Counted from the stretch's first letter, positions 1-6,831 are shown. The stretch: DNA of 11,404 nucleotides from Bacteroides sp. (GCA_030152865.1 JASLIW010000070.1:1-11404); one strand, 5' to 3'. Notes: generated from the sequence alone by a model not told the origin. Numbers and translations: made by a program.

Positions 1-777
1 TTTGACCTATTGCTTACAGCCAACAATCACAGTGTGGATCGCTACGCTAAAGGCATTCAGCGCACACTAGATATCTTAGACAGTCTAGACATACCTCACT
101 TGGGCACCTACAGAAATGAAGAGGAGCGCGCTGAACACCATCCTTATCTCATCCAGATCAAGGGTAAGAAACTAGCCTTCTTAAATTACACCTATGGCAC
201 CAATGGACTTCCTGTTCCCCCACCCTATGTGGTCAATTTGACAGACACCATAAGCATAAAAAAAGACCTAGAAAAAGCCAAAGAACAGGGAGCAGACCTC
301 ACATTTGTATGTATGCATTGGGGTGTAGAGTATGATACTCGCCCTAGTGTGCAGCAACAGCAATTAGCCAAGTGGCTGATCAGTAGCGGAGCTGATCACA
401 TAATAGGAGGACACCCTCATGTCATCCAACCCATAGAAACTGTAGAAGACAGCATAAGACAGACCAAACACCATATCGTCTATTCATTGGGAAACTTTAT
501 CTCAAATATGTCTAAAAAAGATACGGATGGAGGCCTCGTAGTCAAAATAGAACTCTTTGAAACCAACCAAAAACAAGACAGCAAAATTTCGTATGCACTG
601 GTGTGGACTGGCAGACCTATACTGACTAAAGAAAAAAACTTCAAACTTTATCCTATTTCTTTTGAAAGAGATTCTCTAAACTCAATTAGCCGTAACAAAC
701 TGATACTCTTTGAACAAAGAGCAAACAAGGTACTAGAGCACAATAGCAAGGGTATAGAAAAATTTAATTTCAAGTAA
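1..777 (+). CDS. CapA family protein (poly-gamma-glutamate synthesis type), 5' truncated
   Basis: The open frame runs in from the window edge, so the N-terminus is missing; the visible 258 codons are the C-terminal part of a CapA/PGA_cap protein, a calcineurin-like metallophosphoesterase fold found in capsule and poly-gamma-glutamate systems. Visible family motifs are FDLLLTANNHS at the very start, the VCMHWGVEY segment near codon 105, GGHPHVIQPIE near codon 137 and VYSLGNFISN near codon 160. In the family the NNH and GHPH histidines belong to the metal site. The TTG at base 10 is not a convincing start because the ANNH motif normally lies well inside the protein. No capB or capC gene is in view, so its substrate is open; many lone CapA proteins have no known role. 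The stop is followed within 20 bases by the promoter of the next gene, and no terminator hairpin is visible. Confidence 0.88.
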   Translation, partial: FDLLLTANNHSVDRYAKGIQRTLDILDSLDIPHLGTYRNEEERAEHHPYLIQIKGKKLAFLNYTYGTNGLPVPPPYVVNLTDTISIKKDLEKAKEQGADLTFVCMHWGVEYDTRPSVQQQQLAKWLISSGADHIIGGHPHVIQPIETVEDSIRQTKHHIVYSLGNFISNMSKKDTDGGLVVKIELFETNQKQDSKISYALVWTGRPILTKEKNFKLYPISFERDSLNSISRNKLILFEQRANKVLEHNSKGIEKFNFK

Positions 778-794
778 AATATTTCTTCAAATAG

Positions 795-825
795 TTTGCA
801 GATTAAAACTAAACACCTATCTTTG
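795..825 (+). promoter_or_regulatory. Consensus Bacteroidetes promoter of tRNA-His
   Basis: TTTG at 795-798 and TATCTTTG at 818-825 are separated by exactly 19 bases, the -33/-7 arrangement recognised by the Bacteroidetes primary sigma factor. Transcription would start near 830-832, about 40 bases before the mature tRNA-His, leaving a 5' leader for RNase P to remove. Confidence 0.88.
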
Positions 826-871
826 CAACGCATTTGAGAGAGAAACATACTCTTAAAACAATGCTCATGAC

Positions 872-946
872 GGTGGCTATAGTTCAGTTGGTTAGAGCGT
901 CAGATTGTGGTTCTGAATGTCGTGGGTTCGAATCCCACTAGTCACC
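872..946 (+). tRNA. tRNA-His (anticodon GTG)
   Basis: A complete cloverleaf is visible. The acceptor stem is GTGGCTA (873-879) with TAGTCAC (939-945), including one G-T pair. The D stem is GTTC/GAGC, the anticodon stem TCAGA/TCTGA closes a loop with GTG at 907-909, and the T stem GTGGG/CCCAC holds TTCGAAT. G872 can pair with C946, giving the extra G-1:C73 pair that identifies tRNA-His, so 872 is taken as the mature 5' end. After C73 the DNA reads CAG, so CCA is not fully encoded and must be completed enzymatically. The gene has its own promoter and terminator and is therefore transcribed alone. Confidence 0.97.
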
Positions 947-950
947 CAGA

Positions 951-985
951 GGAGATTATTTCGAAAGAAACAATCTCCTTTTTTA
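951..985 (+). terminator. Rho-independent terminator of tRNA-His
   Basis: GGAGATT (951-957) pairs with AATCTCC (972-978). The stem continues after one A-C mismatch as TTTC/GAAA, closed by a GAAA tetraloop of the GNRA type, and is followed by a T-run (979-984). It begins only five bases after the tRNA discriminator base. Confidence 0.9.
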
Positions 986-1393
986 TTCCCCCTACTTCAC
1001 CCATTTTAGCTCACTATTTAGACCCTGATCTTTGCCTCCTCCTTCAGGGATCTAGGCACCTTCTGACTAGGGCATAACACCCTTCTGTCAAGGTCCCAAT
1101 AAAAAGACTTCCCTTGGCACTCCAAACAAATCGACATACAAGCAATTCAACATATTTATCCACACTAAAACAAGAATTTAAAAGATAAAATAGCTTATCT
1201 ATTATAAAATGTAATAAACGAGTTAAACTCTCACTCACAGCCCAATAAAGAGCAAGTCGCAAAGCTATTATATAACATAGTGAAGCGAGTGAAACTTTCT
1301 GAGAATAAGCACGACAAATTCATTTATTGTATTATTTTTGTATATATATGAACGTGACACTTCATAAACTTTAACTATAAAATACCTAATGCT
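986..1393. other. Gene-free interval between tRNA-His and the LysE gene
   Basis: About 400 bases without a credible gene. A 72-codon minus-strand frame at 1044-1262 has no recognisable motif and no promoter, and is probably chance. The stretch 1020-1130 is visibly richer in G and C than its surroundings, but I find neither a terminator nor a convincing RNA fold in it. The only regulatory signal I see is TATTTTTG at 1333-1340, which fits the Bacteroidetes -7 element TAnnTTTG and lies 54 bases before the LysE start. No TTTG is found 19 to 21 bases upstream of it, so as a promoter it is tentative. Confidence 0.5.
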
Positions 1394-2080
1394 ATGAATC
1401 TTGCCTTTAATATTCCATGGGAAAGCTTTATCAGCTTTACTATCATTAACTTTTTTGCAGTAGTCTCTCCAGGACCAGCGCTTATTGTTTTGATGAATTT
1501 TAGTATGAATAAAGGCAGGCGAATAGGTAATTACTGCGCCCTAGGTGTGGGGGCAGGTATAGGTATTCACCTGGTGTACACATTTTTAGGCTTAGCGCAG
1601 CTTATAGAATCTACAGAGTGGCTGAGCAAAACCATTATTATTTTAGCGCTTGCCTACTTTTCATACCTCTGTTGGGGTCTATTAAATACCCCCAAAAAAA
1701 CGGAGCATATACAAGTTATGAAACAGGAATCCACCAAAAAAGATGTCTGGAATGCATTTATACAAGGCTTTATAGCCTGTGCTATCAATCCCAATGCCAT
1801 TGTATTTTCTATCACTATGTTTGCTCCAATTATTCAACCGGAGTGGACATTCTTTGCTTGCTTTATCATGTTGCTGTGGCTTTGCTTTTGTTGTTTTATC
1901 ATTTATGTAGGGTATAATCTTATCTTCAGTAGCCCTACCATCTCCTCTTATTACTTTAAGTACAGACATATCTTTGATCGAATCATCGCGCTGTTCTTTA
2001 TCTACTTGATCATCTGTTTTGCTGCTAAGCTATTCCCCACTGCGTGGGTGGAGCCTATTAGTCCTTTCTTGTTATTTTAA
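1394..2080 (+). CDS. LysE family amino-acid exporter
   Basis: A 228-residue integral membrane protein of the LysE/RhtB superfamily, which exports amino acids or related small metabolites across the inner membrane. The N-terminal signature SPGPA is at residues 25-29, just after the first hydrophobic helix (about 11-24). A second conserved block, ACAINPNAI (128-136), corresponds to the family's NPK/NPN motif. Hydrophobic stretches at roughly 11-35, 47-68, 78-96, 125-145, 152-178 and 194-212 fit the usual six-helix plan, and the length is typical. The ATG at 1394 places the SPGPA motif at its normal distance from the N-terminus. The substrate cannot be told from sequence. The gene stands alone: a possible -7 element lies upstream, and the ROK gene downstream appears to have its own promoter. 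Confidence 0.88.
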   Translation: MNLAFNIPWESFISFTIINFFAVVSPGPALIVLMNFSMNKGRRIGNYCALGVGAGIGIHLVYTFLGLAQLIESTEWLSKTIIILALAYFSYLCWGLLNTPKKTEHIQVMKQESTKKDVWNAFIQGFIACAINPNAIVFSITMFAPIIQPEWTFFACFIMLLWLCFCCFIIYVGYNLIFSSPTISSYYFKYRHIFDRIIALFFIYLIICFAAKLFPTAWVEPISPFLLF

Positions 2081-2096
2081 AAGTCTAAATAGCAAA

Positions 2097-2104
2097 TACC
2101 TTTG
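2097..2104 (+). promoter_or_regulatory. Probable -7 element for the ROK kinase gene
   Basis: TACCTTTG matches TAnnTTTG exactly and lies 81 bases before the ROK start. The -33 position holds only a T-rich stretch (TTTT near 2075) rather than TTTG. A weaker alternative is TATCTTAG at 2152-2159, with TTTT 19 bases upstream. One of the two probably drives the kinase-thioesterase pair. Confidence 0.5.
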
Positions 2105-2185
2105 TCGATAAGGAAACAAGCTCAGATCTTTTAGCAAGAGCAGATTATTTGTATCTTAGTATAAGAACACAACAGATCGAATATT

Positions 2186-3121
2186 ATGAGAAACGTTATA
2201 GGCATTGATTTGGGAGGTACAAGAATAAAGTACGCTCTTGTTTCTGAAATGGGAGAAATTCACTACGAATCAGAAACAGATTCAAAAGCAGATGAATCCT
2301 CAAAAACAGTAATAGCACAGATTGAGCTAGCTATTGATGATGTGCTGCAGTACGCACGATCCAAAAACCTAGAAGTATATGGAGTCGGTATAGGTTCGCC
2401 AGGAATCATAGATACGGTTAGTGGGACTGTGATAGGCAAAACAGAAAATTTTAAAGACTGGGAGAACATCCCACTTTCCGAGATACTCAAAAATAAATAC
2501 CCCTGCCCTATCTATGTGGACAATGATGCCAATGTCATGGGACTAGCCGAAACAACTTATGGTGCTGGACAACATTGCAGAGATGTTATTCTTCTGAGCA
2601 TAGGTATAGGTATTGGAGGAGCTATCACTATCAACGGACAGCCTTATGGAGGACAGTATAACCGTGGTGCTGAGCTCGGTCATTTTCCACTAGTGGCTAA
2701 TGGCGAACGATGCAGATGTGGTTCATTTGGTTGTTTTGAACAATATGCGTCCATCACAGCTCTTATAAGACGCTACGGCCAACGCTTAGCTGAAAATAAA
2801 AAACCGATTCCTTCTTCACTAGACTTTGCACTTATTTTGCAAAAATACCAAGAGCAAGAAGCAGAAGCCATTGAGGCTATCCATGAAAATTGCGACTTCA
2901 TTGGACATGCTATTGCAGGATATATTAATATCTTTAGCCCCGAAAAAATCATTTTAGCTGGAGACATAGCCCAGGCTGATGACTTTTACATTGAACAAAT
3001 AAAGAAGGCTGCTCAAAAATACGCCATACCCGATTGTGCCGTCAACACCTCTATTGAAAAAGGCTTATTAGGAGATAAGGCGGGATGTATAGGTGCAGCA
3101 GGGCTCGTGTTTACAGCTTAA
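2186..3121 (+). CDS. ROK family sugar kinase (glucokinase-like)
   Basis: A 311-residue cytoplasmic kinase of the ROK (repressor, ORF, kinase) family, which phosphorylates hexoses such as glucose, mannose or N-acetylated hexosamines with ATP. The phosphate-binding DLGGT is at 8-12, the VDNDAN block with its catalytic-type aspartate at 111-116, and the sugar-binding ELGH at 163-166. The ROK zinc motif follows, with Cys176, Cys178 and Cys183 in CRCGSFGC, plus His166. No N-terminal helix-turn-helix is present, so this is an enzyme and not a repressor of the ROK type. The length is normal for ROK kinases and the ATG at 2186 starts directly before the first beta strand. The thioesterase gene follows after 19 bases, probably in the same transcript. 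Exact sugar specificity is not resolved. Confidence 0.93.
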   Translation: MRNVIGIDLGGTRIKYALVSEMGEIHYESETDSKADESSKTVIAQIELAIDDVLQYARSKNLEVYGVGIGSPGIIDTVSGTVIGKTENFKDWENIPLSEILKNKYPCPIYVDNDANVMGLAETTYGAGQHCRDVILLSIGIGIGGAITINGQPYGGQYNRGAELGHFPLVANGERCRCGSFGCFEQYASITALIRRYGQRLAENKKPIPSSLDFALILQKYQEQEAEAIEAIHENCDFIGHAIAGYINIFSPEKIILAGDIAQADDFYIEQIKKAAQKYAIPDCAVNTSIEKGLLGDKAGCIGAAGLVFTA

Positions 3122-3140
3122 AACCTAGAAAATAAAAGAT

Positions 3141-3515
3141 ATGCTTAAGGAAGGATTGAAATGTACAAAAGAGTATACTGTGGAAGAAAAAATGCTAGCA
3201 GTCTCAGTAGGTAGCGGCGATTTGCCCGTATTGGCTACGCCAACACTTCTGGCACAAGCTGAGCATGCAGCGATGCTTGCTGTAGCCCCACAGCTAGAGC
3301 CCAGCGATAGTACAGTAGGTGGCTACCTAGCGTTCAAACACCTGCGCCCCACTGCTCTGGGGGAACACTATACAGTACATGCAGAGTTAAAAGAGGTAAG
3401 GGGCAAAAAACTGAGTTTTGAGCTCAGTGCTTTTGATGCCAAGGGCAAGATAGGCGAAGGCTCACATGTTCGATTCATTGTCGATAGAAAACAATTTTTA
3501 AGTAAAATGAGCTAA
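3141..3515 (+). CDS. FlK-type hotdog-fold thioesterase
   Basis: A 124-residue single-domain protein resembling the fluoroacetyl-CoA thioesterase FlK of Streptomyces cattleya. Thr33, Glu41 and His67 here have the same spacing (8 and 26 residues) as the Thr42, Glu50 and His76 catalytic residues of FlK. The surrounding blocks also fit: LATPTLLAQAEHA at 31-43, FKHLRPTALG at 65-74, and the closing strand with GEGSHVRFIVD. It should hydrolyse an acyl-CoA in the cytoplasm, but most proteins of this family in gut and oral bacteria have no known substrate and are unlikely to act on fluoroacetate. The gene is 19 bases after the ROK kinase, suggesting co-transcription, and it ends four bases before a strong terminator. 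Confidence 0.85.
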   Translation: MLKEGLKCTKEYTVEEKMLAVSVGSGDLPVLATPTLLAQAEHAAMLAVAPQLEPSDSTVGGYLAFKHLRPTALGEHYTVHAELKEVRGKKLSFELSAFDAKGKIGEGSHVRFIVDRKQFLSKMS

Positions 3516-3518
3516 GCC

Positions 3519-3559
3519 AAAAATAATCATCCGTAGCTTACTTACGGATGATTATTTTT
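3519..3559. terminator. Bidirectional terminator between convergent genes
   Basis: A perfect 17-bp inverted repeat (3519-3535 with 3543-3559) around a 7-base loop. The + strand has a T-rich tail running to about 3566, and the minus strand reads TTATTTTTGGC at the end of its stem. It serves the thioesterase gene on the + strand and the 729-residue gene on the minus strand. The stop codon of the minus gene lies in the loop, so one arm of the stem also encodes its lysine- and isoleucine-rich last residues. Confidence 0.9.
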
Positions 3560-5727
3560 TTCTTTTTGGCCTCTTGACGCGTCTCTTTATCATAGACCCA
3601 GGGGTCGTTCCGATAAATTATATAATCATAGGGTTCATTGCTAAAGGCAAGACTACCAAAGCCCAACCAATAATCAGCTTTGTGTGCATATTTGTGCAGA
3701 TTGCAATATGTAGTCATATTCTGAACTAGCTCATCCAAATCAGCAGAAGGATGAACTGCATAGCTAAGACCTAGCTTGTTTTCAATGGCAAAAACAGAAG
3801 CGCACTCAAACACTTGGTCTTTTTTAGCCTGTTCTTTCAGGTCTTTTACTTGATTCATGATTCGATCTACTGATTGCGGGTGCAAATCAAATAAGTGAAA
3901 TAAGATATCTATCTTGTCTGGCAAGTCACTCTGCTTTATTTTAGTACAAAGACGGCTAAACCATTCGTTATGCCAGCGATTACGGATGGGGTCATCCCCT
4001 TCACTCACTCGGCTATCTACACCTAACTTATAGGGATAGAAGTTCAAGTCGATGTATTGAGCATAGCGATCTTCTATATAAATCTCTTTACTTCCTAAGA
4101 TAGGATGCAAACGCTTACACAGATGATAGCCCAAATAAGCCATCTCTTCTGAAGCTATAAAGTAGTTGGTCAGACGGCTACGCTGACGCAGGTAGTAAAG
4201 CAGAGTAAAGGGTGTTTTAAGATAGTGCAACAGCATATCTAGCTCGAATACAGTTAAGAATACAGGATAGGGATCTTCCTTCCGCTTATCCAAAAGCATA
4301 TGGGCCTGATGGGTAATGGTAGGGTAGTTTTTGCTGGTAACTCCCATCAAAAACACTTCGTCTATTTTTTGAGCTAAACGAATGGGCTTACCCTGACTAT
4401 CTATGAGTCTGGAATTACGACTGAGCAGGTACTCACGCTGATTTAATGAGTCATTATATACCTCACGTATCGCGTCTTTAAATTCACCCAATATATCCCT
4501 ATCAAGCTCATTCCTTGATATCTCGGATAGACGTTCAGACTGAGTACATACGCACAGAGCCTTATTATTGACTACGCAGAGTAAGTCTATCTTTTCAAAC
4601 CTACCATCAGCTAGCTCAACTCGCACGTTTTTAAATATCTGGTCGTGATAATACACCCGACCTAATAAATCGTGTACGATATTGGTACAAAACTCTGAAG
4701 CGTGCTGCAGCCCCTTGTCATGGTATTCTTTATCTTCTACCATCCAACCCAGTGGAGCTTCGTATAGAACCAAGTAAAGGAGGTAACTTAATGGTATGAG
4801 GTAATCATCACCACCAGGCTCAAGCAATAAAATAGGCTTTGTGCGGTAGTGATTAAAATCACTGACATGCGTAAACTGCTCATTGTATTCAGCAACCTGA
4901 TCGGTCGTGAAACGTGCTAAAAAATGAGAGGTAAACTCTTCGGTTCCAAAGTCACTACGCTGAATAGTAAATAAATCCAAGAGGTTTTGATAGAAACACT
5001 TCCAGTTATCTTCATCCATTTTGGATATATCGGTCTCTTTATTCGTTTCCTCGTAACTATTAAATAAATCGAGATAAGGATAGAAGTAAGATTGCCAAGC
5101 TGTAGAGTCCATATCGAACTGAGCTCCTCTTAATTCTCTAGATTTCATCATAAAGGAGTAAAAGCGCTGGAACTTCTTGTGCAAACGCTTCTGAATTCTG
5201 TTCATGATTAAAAGGGCTTCATCGATGGTAAAGCCACAATAGGCTTTCATCCACTCCTCATCTTGAGCATACCTTTTCTTCAATATCTCTTCGTAAGGAT
5301 AAAGCCTGTTACCCTCGCCCGAATAAATAATAGGCTCAATGATGGAGCCTTCCTTTACAAAAAAGTTTAAGTGCTGAGTGGGAGTTTTACGAGGAAATAT
5401 AGTTTTCTTAAGAGAGTTTTTAATCACCTGATGACTCTCCTGCAAGATGGCTTGCTCTAGCTCTTTAATTAATGCAATACTCTCTTTCTTCAAACTTAGT
5501 AAATAAGTAGGATGCGAGGGATGAGAAAAATCAATGGGCTGATGGAGTAAAAAACCCACCAATAAAGAAATCTCTTGCATCCCGAGATGTTCTTTATAAT
5601 TGATTTCGTGTATATGCTCTATTTCATAATGAAAATCCTCAAGGATAAGCATACACAAAGCATAGATGTATCCCTTCGAGCGAACTAACTGGTTTAAATC
5701 GGACAGAATGACTTCAGTATCTCTCAT
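3538..5727 (-). CDS. Uncharacterised 729-residue protein with a degenerate nuclease-like (PD-(D/E)XK) core
   Basis: I cannot assign a function. The protein looks soluble: no signal peptide and no clear membrane helix. The N-terminal half (about 1-340) is mostly helical and rich in aromatic and charged residues. Residues about 343-440 resemble the nuclease-related core found in a family of long bacterial proteins: strand FKNVRVEL (365-372), KIDLLCVV (379-386) supplying Asp381, then ALCVCTQSERLSE (390-402), followed by a long helix ending QREYLLS. In active relatives the third element reads like lvEaKagrls; here Thr395 and Ser397 occupy the Glu and Lys positions, so the site looks dead. A following block, VFELDMLLHYLKTP (493-506), then YYLRQRSRL, also recalls that family. 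The last residues are KKKKIIIRK, encoded by the terminator stem. The gene is alone on its strand, and no consensus promoter is visible upstream of 5727. The family match rests on memory and pattern, not on a search. Confidence 0.8.
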   Translation of the reverse strand: MRDTEVILSDLNQLVRSKGYIYALCMLILEDFHYEIEHIHEINYKEHLGMQEISLLVGFLLHQPIDFSHPSHPTYLLSLKKESIALIKELEQAILQESHQVIKNSLKKTIFPRKTPTQHLNFFVKEGSIIEPIIYSGEGNRLYPYEEILKKRYAQDEEWMKAYCGFTIDEALLIMNRIQKRLHKKFQRFYSFMMKSRELRGAQFDMDSTAWQSYFYPYLDLFNSYEETNKETDISKMDEDNWKCFYQNLLDLFTIQRSDFGTEEFTSHFLARFTTDQVAEYNEQFTHVSDFNHYRTKPILLLEPGGDDYLIPLSYLLYLVLYEAPLGWMVEDKEYHDKGLQHASEFCTNIVHDLLGRVYYHDQIFKNVRVELADGRFEKIDLLCVVNNKALCVCTQSERLSEISRNELDRDILGEFKDAIREVYNDSLNQREYLLSRNSRLIDSQGKPIRLAQKIDEVFLMGVTSKNYPTITHQAHMLLDKRKEDPYPVFLTVFELDMLLHYLKTPFTLLYYLRQRSRLTNYFIASEEMAYLGYHLCKRLHPILGSKEIYIEDRYAQYIDLNFYPYKLGVDSRVSEGDDPIRNRWHNEWFSRLCTKIKQSDLPDKIDILFHLFDLHPQSVDRIMNQVKDLKEQAKKDQVFECASVFAIENKLGLSYAVHPSADLDELVQNMTTYCNLHKYAHKADYWLGFGSLAFSNEPYDYIIYRNDPWVYDKETRQEAKKKKIIIRK

Positions 5728-5856
5728 GACTCTAACTTTAAAAATAAGTTTACTTGAGCTAATCTCTTAGTTAAGATTAAAGTACTAAAAATCATGGAGA
5801 AACAAGGATTTATTCGTATTTATTTAATAAAATAGCCAGAATCAAACTACTTATAT

Positions 5857-5887
5857 TTTGCTTTAAAAAGGATTGAATCTATCTTTG
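5857..5887 (+). promoter_or_regulatory. Consensus Bacteroidetes promoter of rfbC
   Basis: TTTG (5857-5860), 19 bases, TATCTTTG (5880-5887): the same arrangement and the same -7 octamer as the tRNA-His promoter. Transcription would start near 5893, giving a leader of about 15 to 18 bases before the rfbC ATG at 5910. Confidence 0.88.
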
Positions 5888-5909
5888 ACTACAGCTAATC
5901 ATAAAAACC

Positions 5910-6458
5910 ATGAAAATAGAAGAAACTCATATTAAAGGTCTTTACATTATAGAGCCACGTATCTTTACAGATGATAGAGGTTATTTTTTCGAATCATTTA
6001 ATCAAGAGGAATTTGAGCAGCATGTAGGTCCTATCCGCTTTGTACAAGATAATGAGTCAAAATCTTCTTTTGGCGTGGTGCGTGGACTGCACTTCCAAGA
6101 GCCACCCTACACGCAAGCCAAGCTCTTGCGAGTAGTGCAAGGAAGAGTACTTGATGTGGCGGTCGATCTTAGAAAGAACTCACCAACATACGGACAGCAC
6201 TTTAGTATTGAGCTTTCAGCCGATAATAAAAAGCAAGTGTTCTTGCCCAAAGGGTTTGCCCATGGCTTCAGTGTACTTAGTGAGAAAGCCATATTCCAAT
6301 ATAAGTGCGATGAGTTTTATCACCCAGAAAGTGAAAATGGGATTGCCTGGAATGACCCTAGCCTACAAATTGATTGGCAGATACCTATGAAGTACATTAT
6401 TCTTTCTGAGAAAGATCAAAAATACAAATCGCTAAGCGAGACTCCCTTTTGCTTATAA
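5910..6458 (+). CDS. rfbC: dTDP-4-dehydrorhamnose 3,5-epimerase
   Basis: A 182-residue RmlC/RfbC enzyme, which epimerises C3 and C5 of dTDP-4-keto-6-deoxyglucose in the third step of dTDP-L-rhamnose synthesis in the cytoplasm. Family motifs are RGYFFESFN (23-31), FVQDNESKSSFGVVRGLHFQ (44-63) with the catalytic base His61, the cupin strand GRVLDVAVDLR (78-88), PKGFAHGF (113-120), and YKCDEFYHPESE (131-142) with the conserved tyrosines. Asp169 in LSEKDQK fits the aspartate partner of the catalytic histidine. Length and start are standard. The usual partners rfbA, rfbB and rfbD are not adjacent; with its own promoter upstream and a terminator-like hairpin about 95 bases downstream, rfbC forms a single-gene unit here. 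Confidence 0.96.
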   Translation: MKIEETHIKGLYIIEPRIFTDDRGYFFESFNQEEFEQHVGPIRFVQDNESKSSFGVVRGLHFQEPPYTQAKLLRVVQGRVLDVAVDLRKNSPTYGQHFSIELSADNKKQVFLPKGFAHGFSVLSEKAIFQYKCDEFYHPESENGIAWNDPSLQIDWQIPMKYIILSEKDQKYKSLSETPFCL

Positions 6459-6551
6459 TTCACTCATTAACATAGATATAAGAAGTAATCAAAAGCTTCT
6501 GCTATTTCTTAAATAAACTAATTATTTAAAATTACTATAGCTTTTTGGGAG

Positions 6552-6590
6552 AGGTTTAATTGCTTTTCTAAAAGCAAAAACCTATTTTTG
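6552..6590 (+). terminator. Probable terminator of rfbC
   Basis: Nested inverted repeats: AGGTTT (6552-6557) with AAACCT (6578-6583), and TTGCTTT (6560-6566) with AAAGCAA (6571-6577), separated by two bulged A and closed by a TCTA loop. The T-rich tail follows directly. That tail also reads TATTTTTG (6583-6590), a -7-like octamer with TTG 20 bases upstream, so the site might double as a promoter. The stretch between rfbC and this hairpin (6459-6551) holds AT-rich inverted repeats, such as TTAAATAA/TTATTTAA, but no gene. Confidence 0.65.
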
Positions 6591-6760
6591 TGTAGATAGC
6601 TTATTGCTATAAGCTAAGCTAACTTAACTAAACTCTCGTTTCTATCTATGTGAAAAGATTAGTCATAACTGACTAGCTACACATTTGGACATTAAAAGTC
6701 CTAAATTCCTAATTTTAAGTTTTTCACCCTGGCTATTCATTTAGCTGGGGTGTTTATTTA
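6591..6760 (+). ncRNA. Candidate small RNA locus (unidentified)
   Basis: No open frame of note lies in this stretch, yet it is rich in local hairpins. TAGCTTAT/ATAAGCTA (6597-6616) closes a TGCT loop, TTAGTCA/TGACTAG (6659-6676) closes a TAAC loop, and GGAC/GTCC (about 6687-6700) is extended by TTT/AAA around a bulged T. The stretch ends in a terminator hairpin at 6725-6752. It is preceded by a -7-like TATTTTTG at 6583-6590 with TTG 20 bases upstream. A transcript of about 165 bases would fit. It does not match any RNA family I can name from sequence; a 6S-like RNA or an extended rfbC 3' UTR are alternatives. The call rests on structure only and could be wrong. Confidence 0.3.
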
Positions 6761-6761
6761 T
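6725..6761 (+). terminator. Terminator hairpin in the rfbC to tRNA-Thr interval
   Basis: CACCCTGGCTA (6725-6735) pairs with TAGCTGGGGTG (6742-6752) over 11 positions, two of them G-U wobbles, around a six-base loop. It is followed by TTTATTTAT. The wobbles favour action on the + strand, because the same positions would be C-A mismatches in a minus-strand transcript. It ends whatever transcript crosses this interval, either read-through from rfbC or a separate small RNA. Confidence 0.7.
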
Positions 6762-6797
6762 ACCCCTACTTGAAGAGAGTCCCTGAAATTACAGCAT

Positions 6798-6830
6798 AAA
6801 AAAAGCATTATCAACTGATAATGCTTTTTT
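6798..6830. terminator. Terminator of the SRP RNA-tRNA-Thr operon
   Basis: GCATTATC (6805-6812) and GATAATGC (6817-6824) form a perfect 8-bp stem around AACT, flanked by seven A on the left and six T on the right. The hairpin is therefore symmetric and can stop both strands. On the minus strand it starts two bases after the tRNA-Thr discriminator base. Confidence 0.92.
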
Positions 6831-6831
6831 G

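Noticed and set aside
872..946. tRNA-His as an integration (att) site for a mobile element
   Set aside because: No repeat of the tRNA 3' end, no integrase and no mobile genes are found in the window.
1044..1262. 72-codon minus-strand frame with some hydrophobic character
   Set aside because: No family motif, no promoter or terminator placed for it, and an unusual composition; most likely a chance frame in the interval after tRNA-His.
1618..1969. Frames of 99 and 95 codons on both strands inside the LysE gene
   Set aside because: They lie wholly inside the well-supported LysE-family gene and read as its shadows, with cysteine- and tyrosine-rich low-quality protein.
3141..3515. True fluoroacetate resistance gene
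   Set aside because: The catalytic residues fit FlK, but the family is broad, and nothing in the context points to organofluorine metabolism.
5728..5909. Promoter for the 729-residue minus-strand gene
   Set aside because: The best candidate I could find on the minus strand (a TACTTTA near 5780-5787 with TTG upstream) departs too far from TTTG-N19-TAnnTTTG to report as a feature.
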